From: CAZYWA01 sp964650975 [NCBI: uncultured bacterium]
GTDB lineage: Bacteria > JADJOY01
Assembly (NCBI GenBank): GCA_964650975.1
Contig: CAZYWA010000301.1
Location: 1 to 9,526 of the forward strand
Direction of reading: 5' to 3'
DNA length: 9,526 nt
The stretch's first letter is position 1, and the number at the start of each line of letters is the position of its first letter. This document shows, in pieces, positions 1 through 5,934 of the stretch. Both the position numbers and the translations under genes were made by a program. The notes beneath the pieces were generated by a model that was not told where the DNA came from, ran no database searches, and saw only the letters and a list, made by a program, of their open reading frames with translations.

Positions 1-299
1 TCGAGAACCACCGCGGTGCTGGGCTCGTCGATCGCGAGCAGCGCCGCGTCGGCGCGTCCCGGATGGAGGAGCCAGCGGCGCATCTCGGGCGAGAGCGACT
101 GCGAGTCGAGCGCTCGATCGCCGGAGACCTCGTCGATCTCGTGCACCGGAAACCGATAGCCGAGCTCGGTGAACCGCGGCACGCCGCTCTCGACCGGCCA
201 CGTGGACGCGCAAGCCGCGCACGCCAGCCCGCCCGGCGAGGGCTCGAGCACTCCGCGGCAGCGCGGGCAACGCCAGGCCGGACTCGGCGGCGCGCTCAC
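1..299 (-). CDS. SAM-dependent methyltransferase with N-terminal zinc ribbon (5' part only)
   Basis: Only the first 99 codons lie in the window; the gene continues past the left edge. The protein opens with a four-cysteine zinc ribbon: WRCPRC (C11, C14), a glycine-leucine turn, then CAAC (C27, C30), followed by WPVESGVPRF. This arrangement is the Trm112-like ribbon found in front of many SAM-dependent methyltransferases, where it is thought to serve as a structural or recognition module. The catalytic Rossmann domain would lie outside the window, so the methyltransferase call is an inference from the ribbon. The start is a GTG at 299-297 whose bases overlap the TGA stop of the O-antigen-ligase-type gene (GTGA, 4 bases), which implies translational coupling. 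A purine-rich GGCGAG lies just upstream inside that gene. In this setting the enzyme may methylate a glycan or lipid-linked precursor. Another zinc-ribbon protein remains possible. Confidence 0.72.
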   Translation of the reverse strand, partial: MSAPPSPAWRCPRCRGVLEPSPGGLACAACASTWPVESGVPRFTELGYRFPVHEIDEVSGDRALDSQSLSPEMRRWLLHPGRADAALLAIDEPSTAVVL

Positions 300-1762
300 G
301 GCTCGCCGCGCGCCATCGCATCCGCGCGCGGCACGTGAAACACACCGAGCGCGATCACCAGCGTCGCGAGATAGGGCCCCGCCACGTAGCCCCACGCGGG
401 AAGCGTGATGCCGTAGATCGTGAGGCCCGCGAACGCGGAGAGCGCACCGAGCGCAAAAGCCTCGAGGAATGGATCCCGCGCGTTCCGGAACGAGCGCCAG
501 CCGAGCCGCACCGCCTCCAGGCTCAGCAGGCAGTAGAGCGCCAGCCCCAGGATGCCGAGCTCGATGCCGACCTGCAGGAACCAGCTCTCGACACCGAATC
601 CAGTGCCGATGCCGATGAACTTGAGGAATGCCCGCCCAACCTTGCCGATCCCGATGCCGAGCGGGTGCGCCATCATGTACTTGGCGCCGTCCCAGAGCTC
701 GCGGAAGTGGTTGCGGGAGCTGGGCTCACCGAGCGCCAGCGTCACCTTGATGAAGTCGAGCCCGCCGGTCACCACCAGGAGCCCGGCGGCACCGATCAGA
801 CCGAGCAGCGCGAAGAGCACGGTCTCCCTGCGCCGGATCATCGCCACCAGCACGATGATCACGCCCGCCGCGGCGCCGATCCACGCCGAGCGCGTGAACG
901 TGAAGTAGAGGCCGGCGGCCAGCGCCACGACCGCCAGCTTGAGCGGATGCGCGATCTTTCCCCGCGGGTAGTAGACCGCGACCGGAATCGCCCACAGGAG
1001 CAGCACCAGGAGATAGGTGCTGAGCGACAGCGGATCGCCGATGATCGAGATCGCGCGGAACATGCCGATCGTCTCGCGCTTGAAGTTCCACGGGATGAAG
1101 GCGCCCCACGGGCTCTGGCGGCCGAAGCCGAGGCCGGTCAAGTCGTCCTCGCCCAGGAAATACACCTGGTAGACCCCGAAGAGCGCCACCGCCGCTCCCA
1201 GCCACACCGACACCAGGAAGGTGCGCTTCAAGTCGTCGCGATCGAGGTGCGCGAAGCGCAGCAGCAGGAGGGGTACCAGGTACGCGTAATCGACCTTGAC
1301 ACCCCACAGCGCCTGCAAATGGAAGTGCTGCGCCGCGAAGTAGGCGAGCTGGAGCACCAGGTACGCCAGCAAGAAGAAGTCGAGGATCGGCGTCGAGGTG
1401 AGCGCCACCTTCAGGTTCCCGCGCCGGCGCCCGAGCAGGATCAGCCCGAAGAAGAGCTCCTCCCAGCGCGTGCCGAGCGTCGCCCACCCGTAGCTCACGA
1501 TGCCGCGGTTCACCAGGTTGAGCCGCAGCCACTCCCAGAACGGCAACAGCAGCGCGTACACCACGAGCCCGTGCCCGGGCTTCACCAGCACCAGCCCGAA
1601 CGTGAACACGTAGAGGGACGCCATCGCGGTCGCGAACAGCGTGACCGCGGGATCGAGGTGCGGAATGATCAGCGCGGCCGCGACCGCGACCACGGTGGTG
1701 CTCGCCGCCACCACGAGATCGGTGCGCTTGAACAGCGGGCGCGCGCGCAGGGCAGCATCCAT
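296..1762 (-). CDS. O-antigen ligase/polymerase family multi-pass membrane protein
   Basis: The 488-residue protein is mostly hydrophobic, with roughly 12 candidate membrane spans (for example residues 15-35, 38-60, 127-145, 182-202, 247-264, 274-309, 315-333, 392-417 and 455-475). Features typical of the Wzy_C/WaaL family are the FTFTRSAWIG stretch at about 287-296, the loop motif MAHPLGIGIGKVG at 364-376, and ESWFLQVGIELGILGL at 392-407. Family members transfer undecaprenyl-linked glycans to lipid A or polymerise repeat units on the periplasmic face; which of these it does cannot be told from sequence. The frame stays open up to 1891, but the ATG at 1762 is preferred because the extra 43 residues are Arg-rich, non-hydrophobic and would overlap the preceding glycosyltransferase gene. 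The Shine-Dalgarno signal is weak, and a small GGCTT/AAGCC hairpin (1775-1787) sits just upstream. The stop overlaps the GTG start of the next gene. It lies in the middle of a glycosyltransferase locus, as expected. Confidence 0.85.
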   Translation of the reverse strand: MDAALRARPLFKRTDLVVAASTTVVAVAAALIIPHLDPAVTLFATAMASLYVFTFGLVLVKPGHGLVVYALLLPFWEWLRLNLVNRGIVSYGWATLGTRWEELFFGLILLGRRRGNLKVALTSTPILDFFLLAYLVLQLAYFAAQHFHLQALWGVKVDYAYLVPLLLLRFAHLDRDDLKRTFLVSVWLGAAVALFGVYQVYFLGEDDLTGLGFGRQSPWGAFIPWNFKRETIGMFRAISIIGDPLSLSTYLLVLLLWAIPVAVYYPRGKIAHPLKLAVVALAAGLYFTFTRSAWIGAAAGVIIVLVAMIRRRETVLFALLGLIGAAGLLVVTGGLDFIKVTLALGEPSSRNHFRELWDGAKYMMAHPLGIGIGKVGRAFLKFIGIGTGFGVESWFLQVGIELGILGLALYCLLSLEAVRLGWRSFRNARDPFLEAFALGALSAFAGLTIYGITLPAWGYVAGPYLATLVIALGVFHVPRADAMARGEP

Positions 1763-1801
1763 CGTCGCAAACCGGGCTTCGAAAGCCGTCGAATCAATCC
1801 C

Positions 1802-1829
1802 AAAACCCGCCGCGCCGCAAGCGGGCGGG
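1802..1829 (-). terminator. Candidate intrinsic terminator after the GT4 gene
   Basis: Read on the minus strand, the first bases after the glycosyltransferase stop form CCCGCC, a 12-base loop and GGCGGG, followed directly by TTTT (complement of 1805-1802). An alternative CCCGC/GCGGG pairing gives a similar hairpin. A GC stem followed by a T run is the standard rho-independent layout, although the T run is only four long and then interrupted by GGG, so termination may be partial. It lies in the 68-base gap between the glycosyltransferase and the O-antigen-ligase-type gene, and would reduce read-through into the latter. Confidence 0.5.
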
Positions 1830-1830
1830 G

Positions 1831-2970
1831 TCACCGAGCGGTGGCCGCGTCGCGGTAGACGTCCCAGGTGAGTCTCGCGGTTCGCTCCCACGAGAAGCAG
1901 GCGGCGCGCGCGATGCCGCGAGCGCTCAGGCCTCCGCGCAGCTCCGGTCGATCGAGCACCTCGGCGGTCCGAGCGGCGAAGGCGGACGGATCACCCGCCT
2001 CCACGTAGAGCGCGGCGTCTCCTCCCACTTCCGGCAACGAGCCGGCGCGCGCCGCAATGCACGGCGTGCCGCAGGCCATCGCCTCGAGCAGCGGCAGGCC
2101 AAAGCCCTCGTAGGTGCTGGGAAACAGGAATGCGCTGGCGCCGGTGTAGAGCGCCGCGAGATCGGCCGGTGAGACGTAGCCGGTGCGCACCACCTGCGAC
2201 AGCACACCGGCGCGCGTGCCGAGCTGGGCGAGCGCCGATTCCCCCGGTCCGCCGCCGCCCACCAGCACCAGCGTGAGGTCGCGGCCGGCGCGGCGCAGCT
2301 CGGCAAACGCCTGGAGCAGCGTGCCCAGATCCTTGCGTGGCTCGAGCCGGTCGTAGCCTCCGACGTGGAGCAGAAAGTCTCCACGGACACCCAGCCGGCC
2401 GCGAACCTCGTCGACTCGATCCGGCTCGACGCGGCCAAGGCCGGGCTGCGCGGCCTCCGGGATCACCACCACCCGGTCGGGGGCGATGGGCAGATGGCGC
2501 AGAATCTCGTCGCGCGAGAACTCGGAGACCGCGATGACGCGCGCGGCGCGGCGCACGAACCGGTAGAGAAAATGGTGCTCGAGCCCGGTGCGGACGATGC
2601 CGCGCGGCGCCGAAAGCGGCGCCATGTCGTGCACGGTGACCACCAGCGGACACGGATACCACCACGCGAGATCGTAAGGAGAAGGCGCATGGAGCACCGC
2701 GACGCGCGCGGCCCGCGCCTCCCAGGGCGTCATCACCTGATTGAGGGCGTCGGCGAGAAGCCGTTCCTCGCGCCACCGCCTGCGCATCGTGAAGACGCGG
2801 CCCTCGGCCCCGGCGACGCCCGCCGGAGCCGGCGAGGCATAGCGAAAACGCGTCACGTCGGCCGCCAGGCCGGCGGCCTCGAACCCGCTCAGCAAGCCGC
2901 GGATGTACGTGGCGATGCCACGGCCCGCGCCCGACTCCTGCAGAATCCGGATGTCGAGGCCGACCTGCAT
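1831..2970 (-). CDS. GT4-type (Glycos_transf_1) glycosyltransferase
   Basis: This 379-residue protein has the two-domain GT-B layout of retaining family 4 glycosyltransferases. The N-terminal domain starts with GLDIRIL and a glycine-rich GAGRGIATYIRGLL loop (residues 4-26), and contains VTVHDMAPL (111-119) and the helix AVSEFSRDEI (147-156). The C-terminal domain has the donor-site signatures LEPRKDLGTLLQAF (209-222), LVLVGGGGPGE (234-244) and YEGFGLPLLEAMACGTP (287-303), with the E-x7-E pair at E288 and E296. It would move a sugar from a nucleotide donor to a growing lipid-linked glycan at the cytoplasmic face of the inner membrane; the sugar cannot be predicted. The ATG at 2970 is chosen because the protein there begins exactly at the first beta strand. 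The open frame upstream to 3027 only translates the intergenic repeat. The Shine-Dalgarno is weak. The gene is divergent from the ATP-grasp gene and is followed by a likely terminator and the O-antigen-ligase-type gene. Confidence 0.9.
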   Translation of the reverse strand: MQVGLDIRILQESGAGRGIATYIRGLLSGFEAAGLAADVTRFRYASPAPAGVAGAEGRVFTMRRRWREERLLADALNQVMTPWEARAARVAVLHAPSPYDLAWWYPCPLVVTVHDMAPLSAPRGIVRTGLEHHFLYRFVRRAARVIAVSEFSRDEILRHLPIAPDRVVVIPEAAQPGLGRVEPDRVDEVRGRLGVRGDFLLHVGGYDRLEPRKDLGTLLQAFAELRRAGRDLTLVLVGGGGPGESALAQLGTRAGVLSQVVRTGYVSPADLAALYTGASAFLFPSTYEGFGLPLLEAMACGTPCIAARAGSLPEVGGDAALYVEAGDPSAFAARTAEVLDRPELRGGLSARGIARAACFSWERTARLTWDVYRDAATAR

Positions 2971-2995
2971 GGGATGCGGTCTCTGTCTCGGTGCT

Positions 2996-3016
2996 CGGAG
3001 GACTGCGGTCCCTCCG
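2996..3016. repeat. Imperfect palindrome, copy A of a dispersed intergenic repeat
   Basis: The 21-base sequence can fold into CGGAG, GAC, a four-base loop, GTC and CTCCG, with one bulged G, when read on the minus strand. Its core GAGGGACC(G/A)CAG(T/C)CCTCCG matches the arm at 7786-7805 at 17 of 19 positions and is also close to the arm at 7748-7767. It sits between the divergent glycosyltransferase and ATP-grasp genes, 26 bases before the glycosyltransferase start, so it would lie in that gene's leader if transcription begins upstream of it. It may be a REP-like element or a protein-binding site. Confidence 0.55.
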
Positions 3017-3053
3017 AAGCGAACCACCGGAAGCTACCCGACGACGCAAAGTG

Positions 3054-3081
3054 TTGCATCCATCGACGACGTACGTACAAT
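3054..3081 (+). promoter_or_regulatory. Candidate sigma70-type promoter for the ATP-grasp/GNAT pair
   Basis: A -10-like TACAAT (3076-3081, five of six matches to consensus) follows a weak -35-like TTGCAT (3054-3059) with a 16-base spacer. Transcription would start near 3088, giving a leader of about 37 bases before the ATG at 3125. The short region is noticeably less GC-rich than its surroundings, which supports a promoter. The -35 match is poor, so this is a prediction only. The GTACGTAC palindrome at 3071-3078 overlaps the -10 element. Confidence 0.45.
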
Positions 3082-3124
3082 CGGTCGCCCCTGCATTCTT
3101 GCGATCTCTCCCGGTCCCATTCCC

Positions 3125-4177
3125 ATGAGCCTCTCCAATCCGACGGGACCGGTCCTGGTGCTCTACTCGGTCGACGTCGAGCGCTCGCTCGGCCCCGACC
3201 CCGAAGCCGTGCGCGCGGTACTCGAATCGGTGAACGCGATCGGCAACGCGCTCGCTCGAAAGGGGGTCGAGGTGCTCACCCGCGCCGTCGAGGACGCGCC
3301 GTCGATCCTGCAGGTGCTCGACGAAGTCCGTCCCCGCGGAGTCTTCAATCTCATCGAGTCGCTGCTCGGGCGCGCGGTGCTGGAATCCGCCGCCGCGTGG
3401 ATGCTCGAGCACGCGGCCGTGCCCTACACCGGCGCCGCGGCCTTCACCCTCGGCCTTTGCCAGAGGAAGGCGCTCACCAAGCGGCTGCTCGACGCTTGCG
3501 GCCTGCCCACCGCGCGCGGCCACTCGATCCGCCTCGACACCGAGCGCGACGCCGCGCGCGCGATGCTCGCCGAGCTGCGCTATCCGTGCATCGTGAAGCC
3601 CGGCTGCGACGACGGCAGCGTGGGCCTCGACAACTCGTCGATCGTGCCCAGCGCCGACGCCGCCTGGAACCGCGCCCGCGATCTCCTCTCCAAGGTCGAG
3701 GGCGATGCGCTAGTCGAGGAGTTCGTGGCGGGCGCCGAGCTCAACGTTGCGATCTACGGCGAGGGCGACGACGCCTACGCCCTGCCGCTCTCGATGATCG
3801 ACTTCAAGCTGCCGCCCGGTTACGCGCCGATCGTCACCTACGCCGGAAAATGGGTGCCCGAGAGCGTCGAGTACCAGGGCACGCAGGTGATCTGCCCGGC
3901 CCCCATTCCCGAGGACGTGGCCGAGCAAGTGCGCCGCGTGGCGCTCGCCGCGTTTCGCGCCGTGGGGCTGCGCGACTACGGCCGCGTCGACATGCGCCTC
4001 ACCGAGGCCAACGAGCCGCGCATCCTGGAAGTGAATCCCAATCCCGACCTCGATCCCGAGGCAGGCTACGCTCGCTCGGCCCGCCAGCACGGCTGGGACT
4101 ACGATGAGCTCATCCACCGCATCGTCCGCTCGGCCGAAGCTCGCTGGAGTCGCGACGCGAGCGATCCGCCCCGCTGA
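3125..4177 (+). CDS. ATP-grasp ligase, D-alanine--D-alanine ligase superfamily
   Basis: The 350-residue protein has the Ddl-type order of domains. The N-terminal part carries VFNLIESLLG (73-82), then LEHAAVPYTGAAAFTLGLCQRKALTKRLL in two blocks (94-122) and GLPTARG (126-132). The ATP-grasp core has CIVKPGCDDGSVGL (155-168), the ATP-binding hinge LVEEFVAGAELNV (196-208), DYGRVDMRL (284-292) and the metal-binding LEVNPNPDLDP (301-311). Family enzymes use ATP to form an acyl phosphate and then an amide bond. The canonical Ddl motif NxxPG(M/F)T is replaced by NPNPDLD, so this is probably not the housekeeping cell-wall ligase but a relative joining other amino-acid-like substrates. The ATG at 3125 is chosen because the first beta strand (VLVLYSV) follows shortly; earlier in-frame ATGs lie in the intergenic region and would overlap the divergent glycosyltransferase. 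No clear Shine-Dalgarno is seen. Its last 74 bases overlap the GNAT gene, and the two are presumably one transcript. Confidence 0.85.
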   Translation: MSLSNPTGPVLVLYSVDVERSLGPDPEAVRAVLESVNAIGNALARKGVEVLTRAVEDAPSILQVLDEVRPRGVFNLIESLLGRAVLESAAAWMLEHAAVPYTGAAAFTLGLCQRKALTKRLLDACGLPTARGHSIRLDTERDAARAMLAELRYPCIVKPGCDDGSVGLDNSSIVPSADAAWNRARDLLSKVEGDALVEEFVAGAELNVAIYGEGDDAYALPLSMIDFKLPPGYAPIVTYAGKWVPESVEYQGTQVICPAPIPEDVAEQVRRVALAAFRAVGLRDYGRVDMRLTEANEPRILEVNPNPDLDPEAGYARSARQHGWDYDELIHRIVRSAEARWSRDASDPPR

Positions 4178-4628
4178 TCGCGCTCCGATCGGCTCGATCC
4201 TCGAGCGCACCGGCGTCTTCACGCCGGACGAGATCACGGTCGCGCTGTCGCTGATCGACGAAGGTTTCGAGGATCCGAACGGCGCCGATCCCTACCGGTT
4301 CGTGGTCGCCGAGTCGCCGGACGACGGACGGGTGCTCGGCTACGTCTGTTACGGCTCGACCCCGCTCACGAACGGCACCTACGATCTCTACTGGATCGCC
4401 GTCGATCCCGAGATCCATGGCGGCGGAGTCGGCCGCTCGCTGGTCACGGCCGCCACCGACGCGATCGCCGCCGCCGGCGGCCGGCTGCTCTTGATCGAGA
4501 CATCCTCCCGCACCGACTACTCGAAAACCCGTGAGTTTTACGAGCGCCTGGGCTTCGTCGCCGAAGCGCGAGTGCGCGACTTCTACTCGCCGGGCGACGA
4601 CCGCGTGATCTACTCGAAACGGCTGTGA
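4104..4628 (+). CDS. GNAT-family N-acetyltransferase
   Basis: The 174-residue protein is the usual length for a GNAT enzyme. IRPADRAPI (21-29) is the first strand. LYWIAVDPEIHGGGVGRSLV (95-114) is motif A, with the pyrophosphate-binding GGGVGRSL loop for acetyl-CoA. ETSSRTDYSKTREFYERLGF (132-151) is the motif B region, and DFYSPGDDRVIYSKRL ends the protein. It would move an acetyl or other acyl group from CoA to an amine. The only possible ATG is at 4104, inside the ATP-grasp gene in the +1 frame; there is no ATG, GTG or TTG later in frame before the conserved domain. The genes therefore overlap by 74 bases and must be co-expressed. GGGA lies at a suitable distance before the ATG. Because it is tied to a ligase, the likely substrate is the ligase's substrate or product, but this is inference. 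The first 17 residues are Ser/Ala-rich and may be non-functional. Confidence 0.85.
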   Translation: MSSSTASSARPKLAGVATRAIRPADRAPIGSILERTGVFTPDEITVALSLIDEGFEDPNGADPYRFVVAESPDDGRVLGYVCYGSTPLTNGTYDLYWIAVDPEIHGGGVGRSLVTAATDAIAAAGGRLLLIETSSRTDYSKTREFYERLGFVAEARVRDFYSPGDDRVIYSKRL

Positions 4629-4748
4629 AGCTCCGGCCCTCGTCGCGCGGGGCTCGTCGTCGCCTGCGCGCCGGGGACGTCGCTCGCCAGATCGCCGCGT
4701 GCGGCGTTTCAGATTCGCGCCGTGGATTGGCGCGACCCAGCTTGGAGC

Positions 4749-4765
4749 CCGCCGGTCTCCGGCGG
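4749..4765. terminator. Hairpin between convergent genes, possible bidirectional terminator
   Basis: A perfect 7-base stem CCGCCGG/CCGGCGG with a 3-base TCT loop lies in the 145-base gap between the ends of the convergent GNAT and GT4 genes, eight bases from the latter's stop. The position suits a terminator working for both strands, but neither side has a T run, so it may instead be a weak, Rho-assisted or chance hairpin. Nothing else is recognisable in this gap. Confidence 0.3.
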
Positions 4766-4773
4766 CCGACCTC

Positions 4774-5934
4774 TCAACGGGTGAGCGCGGCGCCGAGAAC
4801 GCCGCGGTAGACGATCTGCAGATCGGCCACGTGCCGGTCGAGGGTGAAGCGCTCGTGAACACGCGCTCGCCCCGCGGCGCCGAGCGCCCGCGCCCGCTCG
4901 GGATCCGCGAGCAAGCCGATCACCTCCGCGGCGAGGTCCGCGGGATCGCCGGGCTCGCACAGCACTCCCGTGACTCCCGGCACCACGATCTCGCCGATCC
5001 CACCGACGCCGTAGGCGATCACCGGCTTGGCGGCCGCCATCGCCTCCACCACCACGCGGCCGAAGGGCTCGCGGTGCGACGGCACCACCACCACGTCGAG
5101 CGCGTGCATCACGCTCGGCACGTCGCCCTGCTGACCGGCGAGAACGACGCGATCGCCGAGCGCCCGCTCGCCGATCTCGCGCTCGAGCTGCGCGCGGTAC
5201 TCGCTCCACACACCGTGCAGATCGCTGCCCACGATCACGAACCGCGCGTCCGAACGGGCGAGCGCCACGTGCGCCGCCGCGCGCGCGAAGTCGACCTGCC
5301 CTTTCCGCGGCTCGATGCTGCCCACGACTCCCACGAGCGGTGTCGACTCGGTCGCGCCCCACGCGGCCCTCAGCGCGGCCGCTCCGGCGGCGCTCGCGAA
5401 CGGCGCCGGATCGATCCCGTTCCACAGCACCGGCACACGCAGCGGATGCTGGCCCGCCGCCACCAGCTCGTGCATGACCGACGACGAGATCGCGATCAGC
5501 CGCTCCATCTCGCGCGCCGCGATGCGGAAGCGCACGCTGCGGAAGAGATCGAGGTCCTCGTCGCGCACGTGGCAGATCGCGGGGATCTTGGTGACCCGCG
5601 CCACCGCGGCCGCCCGCGTGAGTCGCCACACCGTGCCCGCGTGGAGCAGCCGGACGTCGCGCTCGCGAGCCAGCTTCGTGAGCCGCGCCACAACCGCGAG
5701 CCACTCGCGAGCGCCCAGCCGCTCGCGGCGCGGCGTGCCGTCGAAAAACACCTCGATGCCAGCGGCGCGCGCCTCGGTGGCGAGCGGTCCCTCGCCCGGA
5801 AGCGCCAGGATCGGCGTGAAAAGTGCCCGATCGAGCCGCGCCGTCGCGTCGAGCAGGCTGCGCTCCGCGCCTCCCAGCTGCGACGTGTACGCGAGGAGCA
5901 GGATCGGCGCCGGCCAGGTCGCCGTCTTGCTCAT
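4774..5934 (-). CDS. GT4-type (Glycos_transf_1) glycosyltransferase
   Basis: This 386-residue GT-B protein has SQLGGAERSLLD (18-29), the GGAE loop common at the acceptor side of GT4 enzymes, then HVRDEDLDLFRS (122-133), AISSSVMHEL (148-157) and VLWNGIDPAPF (169-179). In the donor domain it has VGSIEPRKGQVDF (204-216), RFVIVGSD (231-238), and HREPFGRVVVEAMAAAKPVIA (287-307 in part), with the E-x7-E pair at E289 and E297. It would add a sugar to a lipid-linked glycan in the cytoplasm; the donor is unknown. The reading frame is open upstream to 6381, but the ATG at 5934 fits the start of the first strand (ILLLAY). Its ATGA overlaps the stop of the GT2-methyltransferase gene by four bases, showing translational coupling. 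It differs clearly in sequence from the GT4 protein at 1831-2970 and is not a recent duplicate. Confidence 0.9.
   Translation of the reverse strand: MSKTATWPAPILLLAYTSQLGGAERSLLDATARLDRALFTPILALPGEGPLATEARAAGIEVFFDGTPRRERLGAREWLAVVARLTKLARERDVRLLHAGTVWRLTRAAAVARVTKIPAICHVRDEDLDLFRSVRFRIAAREMERLIAISSSVMHELVAAGQHPLRVPVLWNGIDPAPFASAAGAAALRAAWGATESTPLVGVVGSIEPRKGQVDFARAAAHVALARSDARFVIVGSDLHGVWSEYRAQLEREIGERALGDRVVLAGQQGDVPSVMHALDVVVVPSHREPFGRVVVEAMAAAKPVIAYGVGGIGEIVVPGVTGVLCEPGDPADLAAEVIGLLADPERARALGAAGRARVHERFTLDRHVADLQIVYRGVLGAALTR

Noticed and set aside
335-1858. A 507-codon open frame on the plus strand opposite the O-antigen-ligase-type gene
   Set aside because: Its translation is a charged Arg/Glu/Gln/His mixture without domain features, as expected from the antisense of a GC-rich hydrophobic gene; the minus-strand protein is clearly real.
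3071-3078. GTACGTAC palindrome as a possible operator
   Set aside because: Eight bases is short and only one copy is present; it is mentioned with the promoter but not called as a site.
2903-3124. Possible N-terminal extension of the ATP-grasp protein, including a CMGCGLCLG cysteine cluster
   Set aside because: The extension runs over the divergent gene's start, the repeat and the candidate promoter; the conserved fold begins right after the ATG at 3125, so the cysteines are chance.
2365-4107. A 580-codon plus-strand open frame across the glycosyltransferase, intergenic region and ATP-grasp gene
   Set aside because: It crosses two well-supported genes in other frames and its translation is Arg/Ala/Pro-rich with no recognisable motif; it is open only because stop codons are rare at this GC content.
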